Counted from the stretch's first letter, positions 1-13,036 are shown. The stretch is 64,000 bases of DNA from Adiantum capillus-veneris (GCA_014529385.2 CM043963.1:95618412-95682411), one strand, 5' to 3'. Program-made: numbers and translations. Notes: a model not told the origin generated them from the letters alone.

Positions 1-473
1 AAGCATGACATTTCTCCTTGACAAAGTTTTGTAATCATGCTTTCAATAATGCATTAAAATAGGTGTATCTTTGAAAATCATGCCACCTAGTGTCCCACTA
101 GGATTTGATTCCTTCCTAGTAGCTATTTAAAAGAAATGTAAGAAAAATACATAGAGTATATATACATTGAAAGTTACCCTAGAAATAGGATCTAGCTAGG
201 GTGTGAGATAATAATGAGATAGTAGAAAGAAATAATCAATGCTTTCTTCCCTAAGTTAAAGAGGCAGAGCTAGTGACGCTTTTCCCATAGTACTTTTTGA
301 CGGTAAAGTAAGATTATGTGACCCTTGAGATAAATAATAGGATGAGATAGAAAGCTTATTATTATAGTTAGATATGCATATGTACATTATAGAAAATATA
401 ATTATGTATCTAAAATATTGCAAGATAGATCTTGTAGCATGCGTTCCCACTTTGTACGTGTCACATCAAGACA
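1..473 (-). repeat. Element A, partial 3' LTR (reverse)
   Basis: This matches the complement of the C-family LTR at 62610-63110, including the shared block around GTGGGAACGCATGC. The LTR start (TGTC on the reverse strand) is at 473. It is followed on its internal side by the polypurine stretch and the short tail also found before the C 3' LTR. The remainder of the LTR lies left of the window. Confidence 0.85.
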
Positions 474-649
474 TCCACCCCCTCTAAACCTGCACATCCT
501 CGGGTATGTGCCTTTGGAAACGGAATAGGCCGCAGATTCCAAGGCACATGAGTTATTGTGAAATTTACCATAGGAGCTATAATAGAAGGGTCAACAAATC
601 TTATCTCATGTGGCTCAAATGCAAAATCCTTACCATGCTTTGAAAGCAT
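461..649 (-). pseudogene. RT N-terminus fused to 3' non-coding tail (element A)
   Basis: The peptide begins like C's pol (KHGK-FAFEPHEI, then PHVPWNL-PIP-PKAH). It then switches abruptly to the translation of the polypurine/LTR-proximal tail (GCAGLEGVDV). In C these two points are about 8 kb apart, or about 2.8 kb without the copia insertion D. The junction lies in similar GCTCAT/GCACAT sequence, as expected for a microhomology deletion removing RT, RNase H and integrase. No RT catalytic motif remains. Confidence 0.75.
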
Positions 650-678
650 TTCTTTGAATCACTTTGTCTCCTCATGTG

Positions 679-1206
679 TTAGAAACTCCTTGCAACCAAT
701 CTGCAACTCTTGAAAAGACTCCTTTGTGAAGTATGCCCAATCTTTTTAGGATTCCTTAAAGTTGGTTGCAAAGAAGCCTGCTCAATCTTTTCCCTTTTGT
801 TGGGTGGTAAGGGTGGTTTCACCTTCTTTGCTACACTCTTGTATTTAGTTTCAACATGGACTTCTGGGCCAACTATTTGCTTGAAACATTGGTTTTCTTT
901 AAAGGCTTCTATGACTTGATACATTTCCATAGAGCATACTTTCACAAATTCACTTTCAAGATGCAAACTAGACTCCATTATAGCATCAAGCTCACCCATA
1001 GTATCTACAAAAGAAACTTGCTAACACAAACTCAAAACATTTTCAGTAGGCTCTAGCAACTCACTTTCTTTCATGCCTATATGTACATTATGTACATATT
1101 GCTTCTCACATCTCTTCAAATCTTCAAGTTTTGTAAAACATACTGATCCATTCCTTGTTACCAAGGAGCTCCTTGAGAAAGTTTCACCTATTTTTGGATT
1201 AGGCAA
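679..1206 (-). pseudogene. Protease-RT spacer relic of element A
   Basis: Two overlapping reverse reading frames (679-999 and 1021-1206) correspond to the linker of C at 53808-54338. Shared words include MGELDAIM-SSLHLE, EMYQVIEAFKENQ and GPEVHVETKYKSVAK. No catalytic motif is visible. A frame change separates the two parts, so this is a decayed segment of the polyprotein. Confidence 0.65.
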
Positions 1207-1241
1207 GACTCTTTTCCTTTCTGTACCACTGCAATCCCGCT

Positions 1242-1904
1242 TTACAATGGTACTTGACCAAAACCCATCATTTCCCTATGATCATGAAACTCTTTGCTCA
1301 CCTTTGGTAGAGGATGTTCTCTAAGGTTGTCACGATTTCTTTCATGGTTTACACAAACTGTGAGAAATTGGACAGCACGTTTACCATCTTTGCTACGTAT
1401 CCTAGCATATGCTAAACCATCATCCATTACCTATGTTTCCATTCAAACTTCCACAATGTAGGGCTGTCCAAGGTTGAAATGATATGAAGATGTATCCTGT
1501 ACAAAGAAGTTTTGGTCAATCTTTATATCAACTATTGTCACCTTCACACCTGGACATGCTTCATATAGTTCACCGGATGAATTGTTTGCCACTTTTACCA
1601 TCCAACCATGATCTGTGTCCATCGGCCATTTGCACTTGTTGTAGAGACTCTTTGACATTATGTTTATTTCTGAATCATGGTCAATCAAGGCAACAAATGG
1701 CTCTTCAAGATCACCTACCTTGACCAAAGTTTCTATAGCAGCCGTTGCCCAGTGACTTCGTGAATAGTAGCTCCTAGGAATAGCTTCAACTTCTTCATCA
1801 TCATTTGAGAAATTCACTTGCTTCACTCTCCCACTAGATTGGTAGCATCCTACCACACCTCCATCATCCTCCTTATTTTGCAACGGCATCCTTTGTGTCT
1901 TCAA
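1242..1904 (-). pseudogene. Aspartic protease-like segment of element A
   Basis: The reverse-strand peptide contains FVALIDHDSEINIMS where C has ALIDHGSEINILS. The flap and C-terminal parts follow (PMDTDHGW, then LGQPYIV where C reads LGKPYIV). Retroviral-type proteases cleave the Gag-Pol polyprotein and need D-[ST/x]-G. Here the glycine after the catalytic aspartate pair is replaced by D, so the enzyme is probably dead. The reading continues at 1242-1427 (ARIRSKDGKRAVQF) after a break. Confidence 0.7.
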
Positions 1905-2039
1905 GGTTTCTCCTTCAACCTATGGATGAGAAACTTCAGCAAGAGTTTGCCTCTTTCTCTTGATGATGTCAATGATCTCCTCATGGAAGTGGCTATGATG
2001 GTTGGCCTTTTTCTTCAAGCTTTGCAAGCTTGATCTTCA

Positions 2040-2608
2040 AGTCACGCATTCCCTTCACAAGCTCATCTAGCATAGAATCATCAAACTTAGGAGCTAAACG
2101 TAGGCTTTACCATTTTGTCAGAAGCTGAGGTGGAAGGACTTGTAGTGTTTACCACCATCTTGTCCCTTCTTCTTTGGCGTTTGGTTGGCAGTGAGATAGC
2201 ACCTTCAACCTCATTCCAGGCGGTCTTTAGTCCTTGCTCAACATCTTTATCTTCAAGAAGAAGCTCCAAAATTTTTTGAACTCTTTACCTGCATCTTGTA
2301 AGAAAAGATCTGTCTTCTTTGCATCTAGTGTGGCCCTTTTTGTCCTGCTGAGTTGTGCATAGCGCCACTCAAATTCCTTAAGTAGCTCTGTTATTGATAG
2401 TCCTTCCTTTGGCTTTAAAAGAGGAATATTTCATGGAGGAGAGAATGTCCTTTTGGTCACTCTCTCCTCCATGAAATATTCCTCTTTTAAAGCTACTTTG
2501 AGTTCTTCCCAATTTCTCCCATGCCCATCTTTAATTCCTTTAACATGTTCCCTAATTTTGGAGCAACAACTAGCTCAAAGCTTTGAATCATCTCACCTTC
2601 TGACACGT
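2040..2608 (-). pseudogene. Gag C-terminal relic of element A
   Basis: This aligns on the reverse strand with C 51600-52180: a VSEGEMIQSF-like start, an ELLLEDKDVEQGLKT segment and a basic KRQRRRDKMV stretch. A 33-bp inverted duplication (2412-2444 / 2461-2493) replaces part of the ancestral sequence, and frames are broken. Confidence 0.6.
2412..2493. repeat. Perfect 33-bp inverted repeat inside element A gag
   Basis: The arms 2412-2444 and 2461-2493 are exact reverse complements with a 16-nt loop. Element C at about 51700 carries only one arm followed by different sequence. The second arm therefore looks like a templated, snap-back insertion or inversion in this copy. Confidence 0.9.
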
Positions 2609-3482
2609 TGTTGGGCGCATTTCTGACACCCCGTTTTTTGTAAATTTGTACATACAGACATGACGCCCGATGTCAAAAGGGTGCGTGGGCTTTCTTTTTG
2701 TGGGGTTTTTAGTTTGCTTTAGCAAGCACATGTACATGCACTGCAAGTCGCTAGTCTAGTGACAACTGTCGGGCTACTGTAAGTGCCCGCGAGTGAGTTT
2801 TTTGAAGCGAGACTTGTATATAACTTAAACTCATGTACAAACTTAAAAAAGTTCAGCCAAAGATCAAAAATTTGCAGGTTTTAGCTCGTTGTGTCTCCTT
2901 GGTGCTTTTGGATGCAGTTTTTTGCCCCGACTAGCCTTCTCTACGTACAGTTGTGCTGGGACACCTTTCTGTTCGCGTCAATTTTGCTCATGGCAGCGTA
3001 TGGAATCAATTTTGGTCATATTCAGATTTCTTGCCAGTCATTTTTAATATTTTTTCCAATCTTTAAAGTGCCTTAATTGGAGTTGTGCTCTTCAGGTTAC
3101 GACTAGTTCTCTGTAGGGTTATGGCTATGGCAGCCTTGTGGCAAATTGTGTATAGGCAGATTGGGAGGGCATGTATGTATGAATTGTGGAATTGATGTTG
3201 AAGTTGTGGGTTGGTGATGTTCAATTATGAAAGGGGAGGGAATTGTCTTCATATGCATTGGTCGGCGTGTGCTCTAAATCCATGCTTTGACAGGGTTTTG
3301 CTCCTATGTGACATAGTCTCTTGGGTGGGCGAACGACCAGTAAATTCCCAAGGGGACTACTCTTGTTGGACTAGTGGTGTTTCAAAGGAGTTTCCCAAAG
3401 CTTTTGGTGTTCTTTTTGTGCTCTTTCAACGCTCTTGGGTGACATCACTATAGAGGTGTTTCAGTTTTCTTGTTTCCCAACA
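2609..3482. mobile_element. Solo LTR (K), 874 bp
   Basis: The insertion interrupts gag of element A. It begins TGTTGGGCG and ends TTTCCCAACA, the TG...CA inverted ends of an LTR. The bases ACGT lie on both sides (605-608 of the 2-kb block, i.e. 2605-2608, and 3483-3486) as a 4-bp target duplication. Element C is uninterrupted at this place. It contains no coding region I can recognise. The parent family is not otherwise in the window. Confidence 0.75.
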
Positions 3483-3504
3483 ACGTGATGCAACTCCATC
3501 TCCT

Positions 3505-3699
3505 TTACATACTCGCATAAGTAACATCTTTGCCATTGAACTGATCCATTCTGTTGACGACCGCTTGTATGGCCTTGGTTGCTGAAATCTTCCTTCTTTT
3601 AGTGGCTTGTTGTTGTTGCATGAACATTGAAAATGCTTGAAATATTTGCATTGTTGCTGGGTCAAAATGCATACCCTGTTGCTCAACATGATCACCCAT
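3505..3699 (-). pseudogene. Gag N-terminus, element A
   Basis: The 64-residue start MGDHVEQQGMHFDPAT is nearly identical to C's gag start (MGDHVEQLGMHFDPAT at 51369). It has the same favourable ATGG context, and AIQAV-NRMDQFNGKDVT follows. The reading frame is lost just before the solo LTR. Gag would form the particle; only its first part survives here. Confidence 0.75.
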
Positions 3700-3727
3700 G
3701 GTTACTGAAAAACTCTCACCCTGGAAG

Positions 3728-3745
3728 ATTCACGTCGGGTCACCA
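3728..3745 (-). other. Primer-binding site, element A
   Basis: On the reverse strand TGGTGACCCGACGTGAA lies a few bases after an LTR end (...CGACA at 3752) and just before gag. Element C has the near-identical TGGTGAACCCGGCGTGAA. The priming tRNA is not identified. Confidence 0.6.
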
Positions 3746-3951
3746 AAAACATGTCGAGAAATTTGCGGTCTTTCCAGGAAAGCATCGGGCTTTCGGCTGT
3801 GAGAGTTTGTGAGAGAACTCCAAAAACTATATGAAAGAGTTAAAACCATAGATCCCATGAAGTCTAGGGTTTGGAAGGAAGTACAATCAAAGAAGCCCTA
3901 CTCTTTCTCTCTTGCACTTACGCACATAAACAAAGAACATAAAAGAGAATA

Positions 3952-4164
3952 TCAAAACAACACAAAGATAAAAACATCAAGGCTATGGTCATATCGTATC
4001 ATGGGTAATATGAAAAGGTTAATAGATGAGTTAATGGCATTCAATCTTTGCTGACCAAATAAGCTACAAATTATTCTTTGGAATTGTAATTTTGTGCTTA
4101 CCATAATATATATGTTTTGTCTAGTGATTGGGATTAATTGTGTGTACAAATCCTCTTGGTTCAT
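3952..4164 (-). CDS. Type I small leader ORF (70 aa), element A
   Basis: Intact 70-codon ORF. It differs from the type I ORF of element C (50919-51131) at 7 residues and is clearly related to B's (41244-41456). Signature words are MNQEDLY, KLQFQR, ILPMIRY, SLDVFIFVLF. It starts inside the stop of the preceding type II ORF (ATGA overlap, 4161-4164). No known domain is recognised. It lies upstream of the presumed primer site, hence inside the LTR. Product and function are unknown. Intactness in an otherwise broken element may simply reflect its short length. Confidence 0.6.
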   Translation of the reverse strand: MNQEDLYTQLIPITRQNIYIMVSTKLQFQRIICSLFGQQRLNAINSSINLFILPMIRYDHSLDVFIFVLF

Positions 4165-4377
4165 AACAAGATAACTACACTTATGTCAAAAGAAAAGTAT
4201 AGTCTATAAGGGATAGTATGAAGGGATCCGGTTAAAAAAGTATTTCATTGAGCCTTTCTGGGCCAAAGAGAAACACTGTACGTTGTTGAAAGTGTATTTA
4301 CAGCTAATCCATATGTTAATCATAATAGATCACACAGAGTGGAAGCGATATAAATTCACATCATTTGGATTATTCAT
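4161..4377 (-). pseudogene. Type II small leader ORF, broken (element A)
   Basis: Start and end align with the 72-codon ORF of C (50704-50922): an M-N-x-P start, an YRFH word, then an in-frame TGA after 15 codons. The overall length is 217 nt instead of 219. The FQQR, FG-ERLNEI and PLIDY-FSFD stretches are still recognisable in other frames. The terminal ATGA overlap with the type I ORF is preserved. Confidence 0.65.
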
Positions 4378-5003
4378 CTAGGATAGTATGTAAGAAATGT
4401 AGATATGAAAGAAGTGAAGAGATGAGAAGTTTCCCTCCCAAGCCCTATTCTTGCCCGTAGGCAATAAGGATACTACGGGGAGAGATGTATCTGTAGCAAG
4501 GAGAACCTAGAATTTGTAGAGAGAATGAATTTCTTGAGTGAGAGAGATAGGTTTAGCTAGAGAGGGAGATGAAATTAAAGATATATCCTGGATTAGAGAT
4601 GAAAAAGAAAACAACAAGAAATCAACAAACTATCAAATAAGAACATTATCTTACTTGACAAACCCTTTGTGAGTTATTCATCATTTTTGATGGAGAGAGA
4701 AGAAGAGGGAAGACTTCAAGCTTTGATTGATGCACCAAGTTCAAGTCATTCTTTGATTAGAGCTTATCTTCCAACGATAGCTTATGAGAATGGCTAGTAT
4801 TTCTCTAGGAGTAAGTGTAGGCTTAGCCTTATGTTTATGGCTAAGTACAATTAGGCATTACTACTCTCACACCCTCATGAATTCCTCTCATCAATGGCTT
4901 GAATGGTTTTCAAGGAAGAAGAGGTCCCCTTTTATAGGTTAAGGGAACCCCCAAGGGTTTACACAAGAAGGAGAAGAGCCAGTGTGAGCAGGAACTGGCA
5001 AAT

Positions 5004-5014
5004 TTTGAAATGAG
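5004..5014. repeat. 11-bp target-site duplication, left copy
   Basis: TTTGAAATGAG here is repeated at 13088-13098. Joining the flanks at one copy restores a continuous C-family LTR sequence (compare 63354-63375, reverse). This identifies 5015-13087 as an insertion. Confidence 0.7.
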
Positions 5015-5024
5015 TCTTATCGTA

Positions 5025-5062
5025 ACCCGAGCAAGATTTGTCGAGCAATGAGAAACCCGAGC
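5025..5062 (+). repeat. Left inverted-terminal block of the 8-kb insertion
   Basis: Contains CCCGAGCAA, TCGAGCAA and a further CCCGAGC. The complement of about 13037-13074 has the same three words at the same spacing. Part of the block is repeated directly at 5140-5168. Confidence 0.5.
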
Positions 5063-6006
5063 GAATAGCAAAGTTGTTATACAAGTATGAAAACCATGTC
5101 ATGATCCACAAAAAAAATCAACACTACAATTTTAACGCAAGATTTGTCGAGCAATAATGAGAAACCCATAATAGCTTGCTCAAAACAGGAGCATCATGCA
5201 TAGCAATCAAGTTCAATACACCCAACTTGAGTGAAAGGACTCGAACCATCCAATCCGGTCCAAGGTTCGGATCAACAATATTTAACAACTACAATTTGTT
5301 AGTGATGAACAAAGAAACCAGGCTTCAATAAATATTATCGATATCCGTAGAACACATAAACAAATACAAAGCAATCACCTTTTCAACACTCTCCATATTC
5401 GAGTGCTAAATCATTTTGAATCTTCTCCTCCTCCTTTTAAGTCCTTAGTTTGTCATTGTTTTCCTAGCATGATCTTCCTTTTTCTGGCTCAATTCCTTAG
5501 GCGTTTGTCATTGTCTGCCTAGCATAATCTATTCTCTGGCTCAATTCCCTAGACATTTGCACCTTTTCCACATACTCACAAATATATAATATGTACAAAA
5601 GGTCTTTTAGAAATCTCTATCTTGAAGTCTTTGTGTATATCAACCCATATTGGGTCCCATGATGGAAGAATCTCCTCTATAAAATACATAAGGACATACA
5701 AAAAAGGAACACTTAGCAACTATTTATGACAACAACAAAGAACACTTAGCAACCAAAGAAGGACCGAAGTAGGAAAATGAAATGCCTATCACATAAGCTT
5801 CCTCCTTCTTACAATTCCAAATTGAAACAATGAAAGCTCCTTTTTCTTGCATATAGCCCTCCTTTGCAAAAGCATCTTTCAATCCACCATAATCATCGAT
5901 CGCTTAAACCTCTCACCCTTCCATAGGTATTCAATCGACATAAAGTAATTGGTGGACAATCAAAACAACTAAAAATGCAAGAAGTATATTGAATAATATC
6001 CTGTCC

Positions 6007-6318
6007 TCAATGCATATAGAGCTTGTGCTCATCCCCGAACTTTGTGTCTACTATTACTTCATCTCTTACAACATAGGGCACTATTTGTAAGCATGCCTCT
6101 TGTGGAGAAGGAGACTCATCAACTTCATGTATGGAGCCAAGTCCCCAGTCTTGACTTTGCATCTCCTCCTCTTGTGTCTCCAAGCCTTCTGTCATATCAA
6201 TGATAGAGACCACACTTATTTCATCACTACTTTCTAAAACACTTGAAGCTTGATTTAAAGAAGGTCGTCTTTCTCTCCGACCTTGTCCACGAGTAGAAGG
6301 ACTAGCATAACACAGCAA
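6007..6318 (-). CDS. Hypothetical 103-aa ORF in the 8-kb insertion
   Basis: An open reading frame with an acidic, serine-rich middle and a C-terminal VPYVVRDEVIVDTKFG segment. I recognise no family. It could be a fragment of a captured or transposon gene. There is no second exon or promoter evidence. Confidence 0.2.
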   Translation of the reverse strand: MLCYASPSTRGQGRRERRPSLNQASSVLESSDEISVVSIIDMTEGLETQEEEMQSQDWGLGSIHEVDESPSPQEACLQIVPYVVRDEVIVDTKFGDEHKLYMH

Positions 6319-6619
6319 AAACCAATTTTCTTACTTTATTGCAATACCAAACCAATTTCACTACAATAATAATAATAAAAAAACTAACTCAGAAACTCCT
6401 TCTAGCCTACCATGTCAGCAATATCTATGCTACCTTGGATGGCTTGAAGGAGCTAAAAAATTCTAGCAAGTGATGACCAAATTTAAAAACAATCGCGTGT
6501 GTTATCACAGTGGTACGTTTTGATTTACAACAATGATTCATTTTTTTTTTTGAGAATTATGAAACACCAGTAGCTTTAATTTCATTGATTATATAGTACT
6601 TAAAAACTTAGGAGAAGAA

Positions 6620-6670
6620 AACCTCATGTAGCCATCCACATTGGCGTGGATGGGTATAGAGAGTTTGCAA
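6620..6670. repeat. Hairpin repeat, copy 1
   Basis: Centre GTAGCCATCCACATTGG / GCGTGGATGGG forms an imperfect stem. It is followed by the conserved GAGTTTGCAAAGG. Related copies lie at about 7676-7727 and 8544-8591. Confidence 0.6.
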
Positions 6671-7675
6671 AGGTAAAGTTCTTGATGATATGACGGGAAT
6701 ATTGCTCTCACAATAATGGTGCCTCTTCTCATGTTCAACCAAGAAACTAGCTCTGCATTATCATACTCATCTTAATATGGAAGCAGCAACACTAGCTTGG
6801 CCACCCTTGATCAATCACAACCGACCATGTACTATTGCAAAACTATCATGAGATTGACCCCCATTTGTAGAAGCTGCATGATCTAGAGCACAATTAGCAG
6901 CAAAGATTAGCACCATTATCACCATGTTATTCAGGCATCAAGTTGCAACAAGCTATCAAGGTAAGTGTCGCTCAATTTTAGCACTTTAGACTCTTGTAAA
7001 CATGTTAAGGGAAGCCACTAAAGCTGTTTTCAGCTTGACTTGCAAAGGGTTCAGAATACCCAAAATATTACCTGAAAGAGTTTATCTGACTCATCCAGAG
7101 TCCCTGCTTGCTTGGCGTTTTGCAAACGAGATGTTTGGTCTAGTTCTTTCCTTTGGACTTTTCCTCATAGGATTAAGGAGTAGGCAGGCTCGCGTGTGGC
7201 GCTACGGAGCAGGCATGCATAGGTGATGTCTGCGTTTTGGCTTGCTTCATGTAAATTGAAAGCTGGCTATTTTTCATGACAAATACAAGCTTATACTAAG
7301 GGGCAAAAGATCTTGTAATGATAAGCTTGGTTGGCTAAGAGCACTATATAATGGAAAACTATGGTTTGCCAATCATGGTACTTGTCTGAACTGGAATATT
7401 CTATGCACCCACAGAGCATGTGCCTACGGGCATCCCTGGATGCCTTTTCAGGCCAAACCCATGGTCCCTTGGTGTAGCCCAAAACTCGAAGGTAATCCAG
7501 GTAGGCGTCCAAATGAGTATATATGCAGGCGCCTAGTGATATCTCTATAGGGTCAAGCATATTAGTGGTGACAATATGTCATCTTGTTGTGGCAAGAAGA
7601 AGCCAGTGCATGCGATCATAGAACTGCAGTAGCTGGCCGACATTATGAGGAGGCATGCACGCTTAGGAAAAATAA

Positions 7676-7727
7676 CTTCCAGTAGCCATCCACGCCGGCA
7701 TGGATTGCTATAGGTAGTTTGCAAAGC
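7676..7727. repeat. Hairpin repeat, copy 2
   Basis: GTAGCCATCCACGCCGGC followed by its near-complement ATGGATTGCTATAGG, then TAGTTTGCAAAGC as in copy 1. Confidence 0.6.
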
Positions 7728-7796
7728 TATCAATAGCACACCGCGCTCAATGCCCAAGCCGAGTTGACCTCAGCTACCGTGCAAGTCCAGTAGATG

Positions 7797-8452
7797 GAGC
7801 TCATCCACCAAGAGGCCTGCCGTACGGCTCATATTGTAGCCATTCAATTGAAGTAGTCGGCTCTCGCTCGCCACCTCTCTCCGCTAGATCAGGTTCGAAG
7901 CATGCATAAAACCTATGTTGGATGGAAATCTTTAACGAGCTGCCATCGCAATCGCTATCTTTGTTGGCATCACCACCAATATATTTTAGGCCAAAAATCC
8001 TCATAATCGGCCTTGCAACAACCTGCAACAGCTTTTGAACGACCTACTTTTACTACTACATCACACTTCAATTAAACCCACCTTATCAAATAGATGAAGC
8101 TCAAGTCTAGAAGCTTCATGCGTCCAGATGCCACCGGATCCGTGGATGATAATGGAAGAGACCAGGCCGGGCTTATAGAAAGGGGAAGGAGGTGTCTCTA
8201 ATTTGCTTCTTGTCAATGGAAAACAAGTCTTTGCAGTCGTGGAGGAGACCTTGAGGTTTGGGCATAGGTTCCATTGCAACTTGGGCCGGGCATGCGCGCC
8301 ATCTCACATACACAAACATCTTCAATGGAGCCCTGCTACATCCACCAAGAGGTCTGCCATACGGGTCATGTAGCCATGCTATTGAAGCAGCCAGCTCTTG
8401 CTTGCCACCTCTCTCCACTAGATCAGGTTTGAAACATTCATAAAACCTATTC
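7797..8452. repeat. ~120-bp direct repeat pair
   Basis: 7797-7917 and 8338-8452 share the series TCCACCAAGAGG, GCCACCTCTCTCC, CTAGATCAGGTT and ATAAAACCTA with moderate divergence. The intervening 420 bp contain no recognisable gene. Confidence 0.6.
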
Positions 8453-8543
8453 CAGGTGGGCAATTGAAATGCCACCCGTATCGTTTAAGCTTCTTCATGG
8501 GAAGGAGAGAGTCATCATTTACGAGCCTCTTAGGTACCTCTGA

Positions 8544-8591
8544 AAACTACCTGTAGTCATCCATGCCGGCGTGGATGGCTACAGGCAGTTT
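8544..8591. repeat. Hairpin repeat, copy 3 (near-perfect 46-bp palindrome)
   Basis: The arms AACTACCTGTAGTCATCCAT and ATGGCTACAGGCAGTT flank a GCCGGC centre. I count 3 mismatches in 23 pairs. This is the best-preserved of three copies. Confidence 0.7.
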
Positions 8592-8949
8592 GTTTTACAT
8601 AGCATAAGGTTATTGTGCACGGTTGTGTTCCTATTGGATAGGAAACCACACTAGCTACTAGTAGTAGGTCGTTCAGAAGCTGCTGAAGGCTCTTGCGGTG
8701 CTAGCAACGATAGCGATGGCGATGGCAACTCATTAAAGCTTTCAGCCCTTCATTTCATTTGCCCACCTGACACAGGTGGATGAGGATATATTTCAAGCGC
8801 TCAGCTGAGTTAGTGCTTGAAGTCCTTGTGCCATCCTGGCATCTTCTCCACGCTGGCGACATCAATTTTCCATAATTTCACAGTCGTCCTCCAGAATTCA
8901 TGAAAAGCTACCAAGCTAATCAAGTCACAATCGTCCTCCAGAACTACTC

Positions 8950-11390
<2,441 letters not shown>

Positions 11391-11724
11391 AAACTTTTAT
11401 GCTCGATCATGAGATGCACTTTTTCTACAAGATAGATGTTATAAGTGAGGATCAAATTGGTGCAAGCATCGACAAAGTTTCTCAAGACAAGAAAGACAAC
11501 AATGGAGATCATTTAAATGATGATCTACACAACTTAGATCACTCAAAGATCAATGCAAGTGTGATTGGCATGATTAAGTGAGTACCACCACAAAGAAGCT
11601 TATATATTGCACTCCATCAAGCCAAGAAGGTGGTCCAGACTTATGAGCTCCCAGCTAAATATGATGGCTACATGACATATGAGTGGTATGGAGCTAAGAC
11701 ATGTTAATCACATGTGGATAGATT

Positions 11725-12720
11725 ATGTCACTTGTAGTGGTGATAGTTTTATTAGTGTTGTTAGATTTAGCAGATGCTATGGGCATTTGCGTTGCATTAA
11801 CATTGAGAAAGATGACTTGTTTTGGTGTGGTGTCAAAAGATGGAGATTGTTGTGGGAGGTTTATTAATGATTGTTCTATGGATTCCAAAAATGGGATGCT
11901 CGTTCCTTGCTTTTGGGGTCTCAGGAAATATCCTCAATTTGATTCAAACCCAAGAGGTCTTGTAGAAGGATCCATTTGGTTTTCTAACTCCAATAACATG
12001 CACACTTGGAAGGTTCACAACATAGTTGAAGGGCCACCAGGTCCAGCTCCTAGTGTTTGGGTGGTCGCAAATTAGGGCACAAGCTTGGAACCTCAAGAGG
12101 TAGCTCAATTGCAAGACAATGGATTTGTTTTTCAAGGAGGAGTGATGTTAGCAACAAGAATTCATGAAACAGTTCCATTTAACCAAACAGTTGCTAGCGG
12201 CATTCGTCCCAACTTTAGAGATGGAAAGATTGTGAAGTGAAGATCACGATTAACAAAGGAATTTCATGGAAAGATTGAACTAGATAGAACCATGGCACCA
12301 AAGTTGGTATGAGAGGCCATTGTGGTTTGCAAGGAAGCACATGTTTGCTATGTTAAGAATGCAGGGTCAAGTGCAAAGGGAGTGACATACTCTGTGACAA
12401 TGTCATATTTTCGTAGATGTACTTGCGAGGATTTTAAAATATAAAAGAAAACGCCTTGTATATATGCCATGTAAGCACATTTACTTCATATTTTTAAAAT
12501 CCTCGCAAGTACATCTACGAAAATATGACAATGTCATATTTTCGTAGATGCACTTGCGAGGATTTTAAAAATATAAAAGAAAACGCCTTGTATATATGCC
12601 ATGTAAGCACATTTACTTCATATTTTTGCAAGTCCTTGGCCTTGATCCTCACACTCATGAGTTCATGCATCAGACTGCTCTAACATAAATAGAGTTAGTT
12701 CAAGCACTTGGAGATGCACG
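11725..12720 (+). pseudogene. SWIM-finger-like relic, possibly transposase C-terminus
   Basis: One plus-strand frame stays coding-like from 11725 to about 12500 but is cut by stops at 12073, 12237, 12309, 12442 and 12475. Visible stretches are CFWGLRKYPQFDSNP, EGPPGPAPSVWVV and TRIHETVPFNQ. Then SYFRRCTCEDFK follows, a C-x-C-x-D-F start like that of SWIM zinc fingers. The duplicated copy at 12527-12627 reads CTCEDFKNIKENALYICHV, close to CxC...CxH. SWIM fingers occur at the C-terminus of Mutator-type transposases, which fits the 11-bp target duplication of the surrounding insertion. No DDE catalytic core is recognisable, so the assignment is tentative. Confidence 0.35.
12396..12627. repeat. 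100-bp tandem duplication with an inverted copy between
   Basis: 12396-12495 and 12527-12627 are near-identical direct repeats. Between them, 12490-12530 is the reverse complement of the first 40 bp (12401-12440). The block can therefore fold as a 40-bp-arm hairpin and also as a short ATGTCAT-centred palindrome. It lies across the SWIM-like motif. Confidence 0.9.
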
Positions 12721-13036
12721 GGTGAAGATGCAACGATGAAGGCTTGTGTACCTTGCAATGGTTTGGAGAAGTGATTTTTTGGTGATATATGGTTATGGGC
12801 GTGAAATTTTGTGTCAAATATTCTTGATCAAAAGTATTCTTGTACATTGTACATTTTTTTGAATTGTAGGTGCAAATACAACTTTTTTGTCGATTTCATT
12901 GTTGATGTGAGTGAATGAACAATTCAAAAAGAACTTTCTAAGGTAAAGAAACTATGAAGGGTTTCTTACCAGTAAAACTCAAATATGTATATAACAAATA
13001 TATTGCACAAGGGTGTCACAAAACATTGCAGGTTTT

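Larger units (their letters stand above)
474..3751 (-). mobile_element. Element A internal region, decayed Ty3/gypsy
   Basis: Read on the reverse strand, this holds in order a primer-binding site, gag, a protease-like segment, a spacer and the first residues of reverse transcriptase. Each aligns with element C (51322-54470). The rest of pol is missing: the start of RT is joined directly to the polypurine region at about 510-530. A solo LTR (2609-3482) interrupts gag. Several frameshifts and stops make the element non-functional. Confidence 0.8.
3752..5014 (-). repeat. Element A 5' LTR, downstream part
   Basis: This is the complement of the C LTR segment 50100-51315. It includes the TATAAAAG-like promoter (about 4938), the pyrimidine-rich stretch and both small ORFs. 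The upstream part of the same LTR is at 13088-13839. The two halves are separated by the 8-kb insertion 5015-13087 and its 11-bp target duplication. Confidence 0.7.
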
